From Thermoplasmata archaeon (GTDB lineage: Archaea > Thermoplasmatota > Thermoplasmata > Lutacidiplasmatales > UBA184): a stretch of DNA of 51,617 nt. Below, in pieces: positions 9,202 through 18,294 of this stretch. The stretch covers positions 1-51,617 of the forward strand of contig JASHQC010000088.1 in the NCBI GenBank assembly GCA_030037735.1, written 5' to 3'. Each line of letters begins with the position of its first letter. The first letter of the stretch is position 1. The notes under the pieces are model-generated. The model saw only the letters and a list, made by a program, of their open reading frames with translations, made no database searches and was not told where the DNA came from. The position numbers and the translations under genes were made by a program.

Positions 9202-10302
9202 ATGCGGGTGCTGTTCGCCATCGCGCACTTGGACAAGGGGGGAGGGCAGGTGGTCCAAGCCCTCCAGCTGTTTCGAGCGTTGCGCCAGAAGGTCGACGGT
9301 CATCTCCTCTGCCTGTCGGCTCGCGGGGACGGGCCGTCGATCGATCCCGAGGAAGGGATCGAGGTCATCGGCCCGCTGACCTTCCCGGGCGGCATCTTCC
9401 GGCTGCGGCGGGCAATTCAGGATCAGATGCGGTCGTACGACCTCGTCCAAGCCTACGACTTCTACTACGCACTCCCCGCGGCGCGTCTCGCCCGAGCCCA
9501 CCCGATCATCGTTCGGGTCGGCGCCCATCCGGTCGACGACCTTGGAAGCCGGTATCGGTGGGCCGGTCGAGCCTGGATGAGACTCACGAACCCCTGGGTG
9601 TACTCCGACACAACGGTCGTCGTCAACGCGGAGCACCTCGTATCCACATTTCCCCGGGGGAAAGCCGTCTTCATCCCGAACGGGGTGGACACCCTCCGTT
9701 TTGCGGCCTCCCCGCGTATCGATGTCGCGAGGACCGAGCTGGGTCTGCCACTCGGTGTGCCTCTCCTCACGTTCACCGGTAAGATCCTCCCCCGGAAGAA
9801 CCTCGAAGACGTCTTCGGGCTACTCCGAGCCGAGCCGACGTACCACCTCCTCCTGGTCGGAACCACGTCGGAGCCGTACTATGGGGACCGATACTACCGA
9901 CGGTTGTGCGCCGAATTTCCCGATGTGCTTCCGCGGGTACACAGCGTCGGCGAAGTCCCAATGGAGAAGATTCCGAAGTTCCTCGAGGCGACGGACGTGT
10001 TCGTCTTTCCTTCCCGGCTTGAGGGGATGCCGAACTCCGTGCTCGAGGCGATGGCCGCCGGGTTGCCGGTCGTGGCCACCGACATCCCGGCGCATCAACA
10101 GGTCTTAACTCCGGAAACGGGCGTCCTCTATCGCACGCCGGACGAGCTGCGCCAGGCCGTGGCGCGATTGGTCGCCGACGGCTCGCTACGTCGTGCGATC
10201 GGTGAACGCGCGCGGACCCTCGTCGAGCAGCATTTCAGTCTCGATTCGGCGGCCCGAGCGTACTTTGCACTCTACGAACACACGATCGCCGCCGGGAAAT
10301 AG
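9202..10302 (+). CDS. Glycosyltransferase, GT4 family
   Basis: A GT-B fold enzyme of 366 residues that transfers a sugar from a nucleotide-activated donor. The N-terminal domain opens with MRVLFAIAHLDKGGGQ, where the Gly-rich loop is typical of GT4. The C-terminal donor domain has GKILPRKNLEDV, FVFPSRLEGMPNSVLEAMAAGLPVVATD and the E-x7-E pattern that binds the nucleotide sugar. ATG 9202 gives the standard family N-terminus; a GGAGG sequence lies about 14 nt upstream. It is followed by a hairpin at 10316-10356 and then by an SDR and a second GT4 gene, so it belongs to a glycan-assembly cluster. Acceptor and donor cannot be read from the sequence. Confidence 0.85.
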   Translation: MRVLFAIAHLDKGGGQVVQALQLFRALRQKVDGHLLCLSARGDGPSIDPEEGIEVIGPLTFPGGIFRLRRAIQDQMRSYDLVQAYDFYYALPAARLARAHPIIVRVGAHPVDDLGSRYRWAGRAWMRLTNPWVYSDTTVVVNAEHLVSTFPRGKAVFIPNGVDTLRFAASPRIDVARTELGLPLGVPLLTFTGKILPRKNLEDVFGLLRAEPTYHLLLVGTTSEPYYGDRYYRRLCAEFPDVLPRVHSVGEVPMEKIPKFLEATDVFVFPSRLEGMPNSVLEAMAAGLPVVATDIPAHQQVLTPETGVLYRTPDELRQAVARLVADGSLRRAIGERARTLVEQHFSLDSAARAYFALYEHTIAAGK

Positions 10303-10315
10303 GCAGACGGAAGGC

Positions 10316-10356
10316 TCCGGCCTCACGGGGCTGACTTGCGTCAGGTGGGGGCCGGA
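10316..10356 (+). terminator. Two-part hairpin after GT4 gene
   Basis: TCCGGCC (10316-10322) pairs with GGCCGGA (10350-10356), and inside it CTGAC pairs with GTCAG around a TTGC loop. It begins 14 nt after the stop at 10302. The position suggests a transcription terminator, though no U tract follows. Confidence 0.45.
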
Positions 10357-10549
10357 CCACCCCACGCCGCCGTCCCGCCCGCCGAGGGCCTTTAGGGCGT
10401 GCTCACCAATCCAGCCGATGGTCCGACGGACCCCAACGCCCCGGGAAGGCCTCCTTGCCGCAGCCAAAAGGCTTAGAACCGCCCCAAGGCAGTGATATGC
10501 CTACGGCGGGGCGAGAGTCCATGCTCCATCAACAGTCGGAGGGCCCGCG

Positions 10550-11425
10550 ATGAAACTCCTCATCACCGGCGCGGCGGGATTCATCGGCGCCCACTGTGTG
10601 AGGTACTTCACGGCGCAGGGCCACGACGTTGTTGCAACCGATATCGCCGCGAGGAACGGAATCCTCGCGCTCGACGTCGCCGACCCCGTGGCGGTCCACT
10701 CGATGGTCGCGTCGACCCGACCTCAAGTGATACTGCATCTCGCCGCTTTGGCGTCCGTTCCCCTCTGCGAGTCGGACCCGGAGACCTGCTGGAAAACCAA
10801 CCTACAGGGAACGGTATACATGGCCCAGGCCGCAGCGTACGGCGGCGCTCGAATCGTGTTCTTCTCGACGGCCGCCGTGTATGGCAAGCCCGACCAGCTC
10901 CCCACGCCGGTCACCGCGCCGGTCGCCCCCACGAATCTTTACGGGCTTTCGAAGGGCGGCGGCGAGCTCGCGGTCCGGGGATTCGCGAAGGACCACGTGG
11001 TGCTTCGGCTGTTCAACATCTACGGCGAGGGATGCGCTCGTTCGTACGTCATTCCGGACCTCATTCTGAAGCTCCGCTCGACCGATGGCGAGCTGCTGCT
11101 GCAGGGAACCGGCAACGAGTCGCGCGATTTCCTGTACATTTCGGATCTGCTGCGACTAATCGAAGCGGCCCTTTCGGCTCCCTCCGGGTCCGTCTACAAC
11201 GCCGGATCGGGCACGACGATCACCATCCGCGAGCTCGCCGCCCGCGTCGCCCGATTGGCCGGGCGGCCCGGAACGACCTTCCGGTTCTCGGGCCCACGCG
11301 CGGGAGACTTCCCCATCAATTTCGCAGACATCTCTCCGGGGAACGTGCCGCCCGGTTGGAAACCGCTCGTGTCGCTGGAGGACGGCGTCCGCCGGATGAT
11401 CCGAGAACAGACTCCGCCTAGCTGA
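10550..11425 (+). CDS. NAD-dependent epimerase/dehydratase (extended SDR)
   Basis: Nucleotide-sugar modifying enzyme of 291 residues. It starts with the Rossmann motif LLITGAAGFIGAH. HLAALASVPLCESDP and the NLQGT segment follow, then FFSTAAVYGK and LYGLSKGGGE, which give the Ser/Thr-Tyr-Lys catalytic set. LRLFNIYGEG and SRDFLYISDL are typical of UDP-glucose 4-epimerase and dTDP-sugar enzymes. The protein is somewhat shorter than the usual 310-330 residues because the region after the Rossmann beta2 strand is compact. ATG 10550 is preceded by GGAGGG at a good distance. The GT4 gene starts about 60 nt after it ends, so the two are probably co-transcribed. The exact sugar cannot be assigned. Confidence 0.8.
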   Translation: MKLLITGAAGFIGAHCVRYFTAQGHDVVATDIAARNGILALDVADPVAVHSMVASTRPQVILHLAALASVPLCESDPETCWKTNLQGTVYMAQAAAYGGARIVFFSTAAVYGKPDQLPTPVTAPVAPTNLYGLSKGGGELAVRGFAKDHVVLRLFNIYGEGCARSYVIPDLILKLRSTDGELLLQGTGNESRDFLYISDLLRLIEAALSAPSGSVYNAGSGTTITIRELAARVARLAGRPGTTFRFSGPRAGDFPINFADISPGNVPPGWKPLVSLEDGVRRMIREQTPPS

Positions 11426-11486
11426 AGGAGCGTGGGCCGATGCACTCCCCTCCATCGCAGATCCGTCACCCCCTGGAACGCGGTCC

Positions 11487-12698
11487 GTGAAGGTTTGCTT
11501 CCTCGCGCCCGAACTGCTCCCCAACCGCGGAGGAGTTGGCAGTTACTGCATCGGCCTAATCCGCGAACTGTCCCGCCGCGTGGAGGTCGTGGTCGTTTCG
11601 CCTCGGCGATGGGAGGGTTCGGAAACGTACGGCGCGCCGGAGATCGAGGCCTATTTCGACCACCAGGTCCGGGCGGAGGTCATCTCGGAGTCCCGCGATT
11701 CTTTCGTCTACAATGCGCGCTTCCAGGCGGCCCTGCTGCGCCAGTTCCCCACTCTCGAGCGAGCCGAACGGTTCGACCTGGTGCACTCCCAGCACGCCCA
11801 TATGCCCGACCTCCTCTCGGGAGCCCTGAACCCCACCCCCCCGACCGTGCGGACGGTCCACAGCACGATCGAGGGACAGCGCGAGGGAATTCGCGAGGCA
11901 GACCGCCAGGGCGGTGGCCGGGACACTGCAGATCAGTGGCAGATCGCCCTGGCACCGTTCCTGGCGGGGGCCGAACGATCGGTTCTGGGCCGGCGCCACG
12001 ACCAGTATCTCGCGGTTTCGGACTGGACCCGAGAACAGCTGTTGGGGCTGGGCATTGCGGGGGAACGTATCCGCGTCGCTCACTGCGGCGTCGACCCCAA
12101 GATTTTCCGCCCCGAGCTGCGAGAGCCAGGGTTGCTCAAGGGACCCGGCGCCCAACACGTGGTGTTATTTCCTAGCCGGTTGACCATGATTAGAGGATCT
12201 GCCGTCTTGGCCAAGGCGATTCCGTTGGTACTGCGAGAGGTCCCCGATACGGTGTTCGTCATCACCGGACGGAAGTCGGACGACGCCCGGAAGGTCCTTC
12301 CGTTGCCACCGGAATCCGAGGAGCACGTTCGCTTCTTGGGACACCAGCCGTACGACCGGCTCCCAACGATCTATGCCTCCTCGGATGTGGTCGTGGTTCC
12401 GACGTTCTACGACAATTTTCCCATCCGGGTCCTCGAAGCCCTGGCCTCGGGCGTCCCGGTCGTGGCGAGTCCGGTAGGAGGGATTCCGGAGGTGGTTTTG
12501 CAGGAAAAGACGGGGCTCTTGACCGCTACCGGATCCGCTCCTGCCCTCGCGGAGGGAGTGATCCGGCTCCTCCGCGATGAGGACCTCCGGGACCGGCTCG
12601 GAAGGCAGGGGCGGGCCCTCGTGGCCGAGCAATTCACCTGGCGACGGGCGGCGGACATCACCCTCGAAGCCTACCAGACTGTGGCCGCCGCCGGTTAG
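11487..12698 (+). CDS. Glycosyltransferase, GT4 family
   Basis: GT-B fold transferase of 403 residues with a GTG start. The N-terminal domain opens with VKVCFLAPELLPNRGGVGSY, the usual GT4 Gly loop. HSQHAHMPDLLS and RTVHSTIEG mark the acceptor domain. CGVDPKIFRP starts the donor domain, and VPTFYDNFPIRVLEALASGVPVVASPVGG contains the E-x7-E nucleotide-sugar motif. It is likely co-transcribed with the SDR that ends at 11425 and is followed by a strong GC-rich hairpin (12702-12761). With the neighbouring epimerases it probably helps build a surface or N-linked oligosaccharide. No transmembrane segment is seen, so it acts in the cytoplasm or at the inner membrane face. Confidence 0.85.
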   Translation: MKVCFLAPELLPNRGGVGSYCIGLIRELSRRVEVVVVSPRRWEGSETYGAPEIEAYFDHQVRAEVISESRDSFVYNARFQAALLRQFPTLERAERFDLVHSQHAHMPDLLSGALNPTPPTVRTVHSTIEGQREGIREADRQGGGRDTADQWQIALAPFLAGAERSVLGRRHDQYLAVSDWTREQLLGLGIAGERIRVAHCGVDPKIFRPELREPGLLKGPGAQHVVLFPSRLTMIRGSAVLAKAIPLVLREVPDTVFVITGRKSDDARKVLPLPPESEEHVRFLGHQPYDRLPTIYASSDVVVVPTFYDNFPIRVLEALASGVPVVASPVGGIPEVVLQEKTGLLTATGSAPALAEGVIRLLRDEDLRDRLGRQGRALVAEQFTWRRAADITLEAYQTVAAAG

Positions 12699-12701
12699 GG
12701 T

Positions 12702-12761
12702 CACCCCCCCTCCACCGTGTCCCCCGGGCGCAAGGTGGGCCCGGGGGCGCGGTGAGGGGTG
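12702..12761 (+). terminator. Strong GC-rich hairpin after GT4 gene
   Basis: CCCCCGGG (12721-12728) pairs perfectly with CCCGGGGG (12740-12747). An outer stem forms from CACCCC and CACCG on the left with CGGTG and GGGGTG on the right, giving a stem of about 18 bp with a bulge. It starts 4 nt past the stop at 12698. There is no U tract. Confidence 0.5.
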
Positions 12762-12788
12762 TCTGGCGAGCCCCGCGGGTTCTCGATG

Positions 12789-12796
12789 CATATATC
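12789..12796 (+). promoter_or_regulatory. TATA box of the repeat-bearing surface protein
   Basis: CATATATC sits in otherwise GC-rich DNA just after the hairpin at 12702-12761. Transcription should start near 12818, leaving a leader of about 59 nt that carries the Shine-Dalgarno GGGAGGT used by GTG 12877. Confidence 0.55.
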
Positions 12797-12876
12797 AGCC
12801 AGAACCGCGTGTTACGCCTCCCCCCATCGGGGGGCGGGGGAGCCGGCGCCTCCCCCGCGAACGGGAGGTTGCCCGG

Positions 12877-15800
12877 GTGGAGCGGGGAAGAGAGATCGCT
12901 GGCTCGCCGGCCCTGAGTCGCTCGACCCGGGTCCGGCTGGAGGGAAGCGGTATCGCGCTCGCCGCGGCGTTCCTCGTCCTCGGCATGTTAGGCCTCCCCG
13001 CGTCGCCTCTCGCCGACGCCGGGTCTTCGGGGGTATCCGCCGCGGGGTCGGGCATTGCCGACCTTACGAATATCAGCGTGAGCAATGTCTCGCTCGAGGG
13101 CCCGGGTTCCCACTTCTGGGCCGTGTCGGTCGAGGGAGGCAACCCGGACCCCAACACCGCGTCGTTCAAGGGCTTCCTGAACGCGTCTCCCTTCACCGTG
13201 CTGCGGTACGGGGCGACTTGGGTCGACGAGGAGAACTGGTCGCGGGGATGCCTATACAGCGGGACCTCGACCTGCGAGCCAGTGCAAAACAACGTCACCG
13301 ATTACGCCCACCTCTGTCTCTCCTCCCCACGCTACTACTGTATCCTGGGCGTCCCCGCCGAGATCAACAACGTTTCCACGATGGCCTATGAGGTCGAGTG
13401 GCTCCAACGCACGACCGGTTGGGAACCCAACTGCTGGGCAATCGGGAATGAGCCGGCGGTGTGGACTCACTTTGGAATTCCGTGGAAATCTTGGCAATCG
13501 ACCGATAAGCGGACCCCTACCGCGGCCCAGTTTGCCCGCGTCGCGGAAAATTACACCGACACCCTGCGCTCGATCGACGGCCCCGGCACCTGCATCATCG
13601 GACTCGAGTCGAATGAGCCGATCTCCAACATCGAGTCCTTCACGAATGCCGTGACGACCGCGGTACCCAACGACACGGCCGTCTCCTTCCATTCCTATCC
13701 CGACAACGAGTGCACGCTCGATGGGGTAAAGGGAACAACCGCCCCGATCACCCAGCTCCTCTCCCCGGCGAACCTCACGCTCACCCTAGCCTCCTACAAC
13801 GACTCGGTGGCCTACGCGCACGGCCTTCCCGTGTACCTCCAAGAATTCAACATGGGTCACTCGAAGACCCCCACGTCGTGCAATCCGTTTGTGACCGGAT
13901 ACACGGACGCCGTGTTCACCTCCGCCGTCGTCGCTCAGGCGCTCACGTACGGGGTTCCCGAGTTCACTTTCTTCCACTTCGACTGCTACACGCCGGGTTG
14001 CCTCGTGAACGAGAGCACGGGGGTCCCCACTCCCACCTACTGGCTTTACACGGACCTGCTCTCCCAGATGGATCTCGAGCAAATCTCCGCGGTGAACTTT
14101 ACGGAGGGCGGGAGCCCGGAGACCTTCGCCGTTCTGGGAGAGAACGGAACCCACGACCGGACGCTGTTGCTCTCCAACGCCCAACCATACGGATGGCTCA
14201 ACCTCAGCGTCGCCTCGTTCCTGCCTTCCCTCCCCACGGACTGGCAGATGCAAGTCATCTCCCAGAACGCGGAGACCGGGGTGACGACCTCCCCAGTGTG
14301 GAACTTGACGACCGCGCCCGCCACTCTCGAGATCCGGAACCAGAGCACCGTGCTCGTGCATTTCTGGAGCAGCCTCCCCTTCTCTTCACCCGTGACCTTC
14401 ACGGAGACCGGACTGCCGGCCGGGACGACTTGGTCCGTAAGCCTCCCCGGTCAGGACCCGATCGAAACAACGATTCCGAGCTCCGGCAGTCCGGACCCCA
14501 CGATCACTCTGAGCGACGGGTCGTATTCCTTTTCCGAAGCGAGCTCGAACAGCTCCTGGGCCCCTCCTCCGGCCTTTCCGACCTTTTTCGTCGATGGTTC
14601 TTCCCTTACCATCCCGATCGCCTTCTCGCTGGTGACGTACCCGGTACAGTTCACCCAGACGGGTCTCCCCGACGGGACGGACTGGACGGTGACCTTCAAC
14701 GGCACCTCGTTGACGGGCACGACCTCGCCGACCCCCGACCCGCTCCTCTTCCCTGCGGTCCCCAACGGCACCTACTCGTACTCGATCGCCGACGTACCGG
14801 GATTCCATGAGACCACCCTTCCGTACACCGGTATCCTTACCGTCGTCGGGGCCGCTCTGGCCGAGACCATCGCCTTCAACTCGGTCAATTACACCGCCAC
14901 GATCTCGGAGTCGGGATTACCCTCCGGTCGTACGTGGAGCGTCACGCTGAACGGAACCCCGATGAGCCTCACAACCAATGGAGGGGCCGACACCCTTTCC
15001 TGGACCGGCCTGGAGAACGGGACCTACGCCTACGCTATCGCCGACAACTCGGGCTGGCACCAAACGGATCTCGCCTACAGCGGCTCGATTGTTGTGGATG
15101 GCGGGGTGCAGGCAATCGACGGCACCGGTATGGGCTACACCGACTCGTTGGCCTACACCCTGGTAACCTACGAGGCGACGTTCAGCGAATCGACGTTGCC
15201 GTCCGGGCTGACCTGGCAAATCATCCTCAACGGGATCACGCAGCAGCTCACCACCAATGGAGGGCTCGATACGCTGACCTGGTCGGGGTTGGCGAACGGC
15301 ACCTATAGCTACGCCATCTCGGACATCTCCGGTTGGCACCAGACGACCTTGCCCCAGAGCGGCGAACTGGTTGTGGATGGCCAGAACGCCGCCATCGATG
15401 GCACAGGAATCGGCGCGGCGTGGACGCTCGTCTACGGGGAGGCGACGTACTCGGTGACGTTCTCCGAGAGCGGGCTGCCTTCCGGTCTCCCCTGGAGTGT
15501 GACCTTCGATGGGGCGCCGTTGAGCCTCACGACGGACGGGGGGACCGACGCGCTGACGTTCAACGTGCCGAACGGCACGTACGCCTACTCGATCGTGGGG
15601 ACCCCGGGGTCCCACGAGAGCACGATCCCATATGCTGGCACGGAGACGGTTGCCGGAGCGGACGTGGTGGTGGGGGTGACCTACGTTCCAGTGACCTATT
15701 CGGTCTCGTTCACGGAGAGCGGTCTGCCCTCGGGCCTTCTCTGGACGCTGACGGTGAACGGGGCGGCGGAGGGGCTCACGACCGACGGCGGCACCGACAC

Positions 15801-16716
15801 ACTCACGTTCCTCGAACCCAACGGCACGTACGCGTACTCGATCACGGGCTCCCCCGGCTGGCACCAGAAGGCCCTTCCGTATACCGGCAGCGTCACGGTG
15901 AGCAACGCCTCCGTGACGGAGCCGACGTTGGCCTACGCCGCGGTCACCTACAAGGCGACGTTCACCGAGAGCGGTCTCCCATCCGGGACCGAGTGGTCGA
16001 TCGGGATCGATGGCCAGACACTCACGTCGACCACCACGAAAATCGTCGCGGTCTTGGGCAACGGGACCTTTCCCTTTACCGTGAGCGACGTTCCGGCGTA
16101 CACGTCGACGCCGGCGACGGGGAGCATCACCATTTCCGGGGCCTCCGTCAGTCGAACGCTGAAGTTCGCCACGTCGGACTATACGATCACCTTCGCCGAG
16201 GGGGGGCTTCCCTCCGGCACCCAATGGTGCGTCGTGCTCACCCCGTCCGATGACTCGTTCTGCTCCACGACAACGACCATCCAGGTTCTCCAGCCGGATG
16301 GCTCGTACGACTACTCGATCACCGCAATCCCGGGCTACCACATCAAGACGGGTTCCTACGCTGGCGTCGTCACGGTAAACGGCGCCAACCCGGCCCGGAT
16401 CACGGTCAAGTGGACGGCGGTGGAGTACACCGTGAAGTTCGCCGAAACGGGACTCCCGAAGGACACGAGCTGGTCGGTGACCGTCGACGGGAAGACCAAG
16501 TCGGGCACGGCGAAGTCGATCTCGTTCAGCCTGGCGAACGCGACCTACGCGTTCACGATCACGGCCTCGGGATATTCGGCGAAGTCCACCCCGGCGAGCC
16601 CCCTGACGGTGGCGGGTGGCGGCGTGACCGTGGCAGTAACGTTCAGCGCGAGTGGCTCGTCGTCGAGCCCCGCGGGAACTGCGGCGAGCGAAGTCGGCCT
16701 TTCCCGACGGGAGTGA
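12877..16716 (+). CDS. Secreted glycoside-hydrolase-like protein, copy 2, with nine GLPSGTxW repeats
   Basis: A large exported protein of 1279 residues. GTG 12877 follows GGGAGGT by 6 nt and gives a clean signal peptide (VRLEGSGIALAAAFLVLGMLG). Residues ~60-490 form a TIM-barrel hydrolase-like domain related to copies at 197 and 24653. AIGNEPAVW holds a candidate acid/base Glu at about residue 192, and VYLQEFNMG a candidate nucleophile at about residue 323. From about residue 505 there are nine tandem repeats of about 80 residues, each opening with F-(T/S/A)-E-x-GLP-x-(G/D)-T-x-W and containing a (P/A)NGTY-type turn; they resemble PEGA-like beta domains. No C-terminal membrane helix is present, so the repeats may attach the enzyme to the surface or extend it. 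It converges on the gene ending at 16739. Confidence 0.75.
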   Translation: MERGREIAGSPALSRSTRVRLEGSGIALAAAFLVLGMLGLPASPLADAGSSGVSAAGSGIADLTNISVSNVSLEGPGSHFWAVSVEGGNPDPNTASFKGFLNASPFTVLRYGATWVDEENWSRGCLYSGTSTCEPVQNNVTDYAHLCLSSPRYYCILGVPAEINNVSTMAYEVEWLQRTTGWEPNCWAIGNEPAVWTHFGIPWKSWQSTDKRTPTAAQFARVAENYTDTLRSIDGPGTCIIGLESNEPISNIESFTNAVTTAVPNDTAVSFHSYPDNECTLDGVKGTTAPITQLLSPANLTLTLASYNDSVAYAHGLPVYLQEFNMGHSKTPTSCNPFVTGYTDAVFTSAVVAQALTYGVPEFTFFHFDCYTPGCLVNESTGVPTPTYWLYTDLLSQMDLEQISAVNFTEGGSPETFAVLGENGTHDRTLLLSNAQPYGWLNLSVASFLPSLPTDWQMQVISQNAETGVTTSPVWNLTTAPATLEIRNQSTVLVHFWSSLPFSSPVTFTETGLPAGTTWSVSLPGQDPIETTIPSSGSPDPTITLSDGSYSFSEASSNSSWAPPPAFPTFFVDGSSLTIPIAFSLVTYPVQFTQTGLPDGTDWTVTFNGTSLTGTTSPTPDPLLFPAVPNGTYSYSIADVPGFHETTLPYTGILTVVGAALAETIAFNSVNYTATISESGLPSGRTWSVTLNGTPMSLTTNGGADTLSWTGLENGTYAYAIADNSGWHQTDLAYSGSIVVDGGVQAIDGTGMGYTDSLAYTLVTYEATFSESTLPSGLTWQIILNGITQQLTTNGGLDTLTWSGLANGTYSYAISDISGWHQTTLPQSGELVVDGQNAAIDGTGIGAAWTLVYGEATYSVTFSESGLPSGLPWSVTFDGAPLSLTTDGGTDALTFNVPNGTYAYSIVGTPGSHESTIPYAGTETVAGADVVVGVTYVPVTYSVSFTESGLPSGLLWTLTVNGAAEGLTTDGGTDTLTFLEPNGTYAYSITGSPGWHQKALPYTGSVTVSNASVTEPTLAYAAVTYKATFTESGLPSGTEWSIGIDGQTLTSTTTKIVAVLGNGTFPFTVSDVPAYTSTPATGSITISGASVSRTLKFATSDYTITFAEGGLPSGTQWCVVLTPSDDSFCSTTTTIQVLQPDGSYDYSITAIPGYHIKTGSYAGVVTVNGANPARITVKWTAVEYTVKFAETGLPKDTSWSVTVDGKTKSGTAKSISFSLANATYAFTITASGYSAKSTPASPLTVAGGGVTVAVTFSASGSSSSPAGTAASEVGLSRRE
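14390..16650 (+). repeat. Nine protein-coding tandem repeats (GLPSGTxW module)
   Basis: Diverged in-frame repeats with a period of roughly 240-270 bases, inside the gene at 12877-16716. Each encodes a module that starts with a GLP-x-x-x-x-W core. Two central copies (starting near 15170 and 15460) and their neighbours share long near-identical stretches such as LTTNGGLDTLTW and LTTDGGTDTLTF, suggesting recent internal duplication. Confidence 0.7.
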
Positions 16717-16731
16717 GCGGCGCCGCCGCTC
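16715..16731. terminator. Short hairpin between convergent genes
   Basis: GAGCGGC pairs perfectly with GCCGCTC around a GCC loop, exactly between the stops at 16716 and 16739. It could end transcription from both sides. Confidence 0.4.
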
Positions 16732-16738
16732 GACCGCA

Positions 16739-18166
16739 TCAGCCGACCTGCGCGTACCCGCCCACCGAACGTTCGTAGTAAAAGAAGTTCCAGCTTGGCG
16801 GGACCCCGACGGCGAACGGGATCATGTATTCCGGTCCTAGCCGGACCGGGACACTGAGATTCCCTCCCGTGATCCGAAGGTTGGCGAAGGAGCCGTTGAA
16901 GAAATACCGAGAGACCGGGACCTTGGACGAAGACTGCCACTCGATCTGGGTATAGGCCGCGACGAACGCCGGTCCGGTGTACGGTATCGTGGCCGTCCAC
17001 CGGGCGTCCGGGGCGCTGACATTGTGGTCGATCAATGTGAAGACGATCTCCTGTAGGGCCGGCACGCGTTCGATCGTGAGGGTCAACACCGTGCCCGGCG
17101 GCGACGGGAATCCGGAACTGACGACCCCAATCTGGCTTTCCTGGAAGTAGAACGGATTGCACGCCTTGGGGACGTACCAGGGCGCGATATGGCCGTTCGG
17201 ATCCAGGTCGACGCCGAGCTGAAAGAACCCGTGGCACGTCGCGTAGTCGGCTCCGCCGGGATTCATCGCGTTGATCTGGACGCTCAAGATCCCCGTGCGG
17301 GGAACGTTCCAGTTCGCGAGACGAATCGTGCCTGACAGGGTGTCGAAGTGCGGGAGCAGGGTAACCAGGACCCCCGAGCCCTGGCCATATCCGTCGCTCG
17401 GGTTCGGAGCGAACTGGTCGTTCAGCGCCTCGGCGATCTCGTACGTCGTGAGGATGTAGTCCGTGTACGCGACTTGACCCGCGGTCGTCAGAATGAGCGC
17501 TTCGGTGTACCGCCCTGCCGCCGGAACGGAAAGGCCGACAGTGGCCGGGAACGCGGTCTGGTCGACAAAGACGTCCATCCGCCATTTCGCCGCCGTAGAG
17601 TTCGCCCCGTTCACTCGGTAGACGTTGGCCGTCACGTACGTCCATCCCGGGGGCTGGGCGGTCCCGCGCGGCACCGGTCCGAGGTCTGAGAGGTGCGTCA
17701 CTCCGGGCCCTGCCCAGATCTGGCCCCCTCCAACTCCGATGAGGAGTACGGGCGCGCCGCTCGCACCCAGTCCGATGAATCCGGAAGCCCCGGGCCCCGT
17801 GTGGATCTCGCCTTGAATCGAGAGGAACGGCTGGCCCACCACGATGCCGCGGGTGGCGAGATCGAGCTGGGGGTGATCTCCGGCGGACGAAACCAACGAC
17901 GGCTCGCCGGCGTAGCTGGGCCGGTTTTGAACGGTGAAGGAGCCTTCGAGCGCCCGCCAGCCATCGGCCTGGAGATCTTCAAAGGTCGAGACAAAGGCAA
18001 ACGCCCCCCGGGGAGCGAACGCGGCGGCCGACGGACCGCGCACTTCCCGTACGGGTGCGAGGGACTGGGCGGCGGACCCCGGAAGCGCTGCCACGGCGGG
18101 AATCAGCAAAGCCGACGCGAGAAGTAATGCCATGATGGGCCGAGAAGGACGGTGACCGGCCCGCAC
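16739..18166 (-). CDS. Secreted protein of unknown function
   Basis: An exported protein of 475 residues that I do not recognise. The signal peptide is clear (PIMALLLASALLIPAVAALPGSAA). The body is rich in beta strands, Gly and aromatic residues. Its first half opens FEDLQADGWRALEGSF and resembles a concanavalin-like lectin jelly roll in texture, which is only an impression. Several Asn-X-Ser/Thr sites (NSTAAK, NVSAPD, NGSFAN, NLSVPV) suggest glycosylation. There is no C-terminal anchor. GTG 18166 lies about 25 nt after a TATA-like GAGTAATAGCC, consistent with a leaderless message; ATG 18133 would give a shorter signal. It lies between the repeat protein and the sulfotransferase, so a role at the cell surface is likely. 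Confidence 0.6.
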   Translation of the reverse strand: MRAGHRPSRPIMALLLASALLIPAVAALPGSAAQSLAPVREVRGPSAAAFAPRGAFAFVSTFEDLQADGWRALEGSFTVQNRPSYAGEPSLVSSAGDHPQLDLATRGIVVGQPFLSIQGEIHTGPGASGFIGLGASGAPVLLIGVGGGQIWAGPGVTHLSDLGPVPRGTAQPPGWTYVTANVYRVNGANSTAAKWRMDVFVDQTAFPATVGLSVPAAGRYTEALILTTAGQVAYTDYILTTYEIAEALNDQFAPNPSDGYGQGSGVLVTLLPHFDTLSGTIRLANWNVPRTGILSVQINAMNPGGADYATCHGFFQLGVDLDPNGHIAPWYVPKACNPFYFQESQIGVVSSGFPSPPGTVLTLTIERVPALQEIVFTLIDHNVSAPDARWTATIPYTGPAFVAAYTQIEWQSSSKVPVSRYFFNGSFANLRITGGNLSVPVRLGPEYMIPFAVGVPPSWNFFYYERSVGGYAQVG

Positions 18167-18185
18167 ATCCTCGCGTATCCGCTTT

Positions 18186-18196
18186 GGCTATTACTC
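18186..18196 (-). promoter_or_regulatory. TATA-like box of secreted-protein gene
   Basis: The minus strand reads GAGTAATAGCC, centred about 25 nt before GTG 18166, giving a leaderless or near-leaderless transcript. Confidence 0.4.
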
Positions 18197-18294
18197 ACCT
18201 TCTGGAAAGGAGCGGCAGGGTGCCTCCATGCGCCCGGCACTTCGCAGTCGCCTGGCCTTGGCCGGTGCGTGAACGAAGCCCTCGGTAGAGGCCC

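Noticed and set aside
14917-16341. A 474-codon open frame on the minus strand under the repeat region
   Set aside because: It mirrors the plus-strand repeats, is Arg/Gly/Asp-rich and shows no protein features; it is a G+C-driven shadow.
14390-16650. Possible CRISPR or DNA-level repeat array
   Set aside because: The repeats are diverged, in frame and encode protein modules of about 80 residues; there are no short identical direct repeats with spacers.
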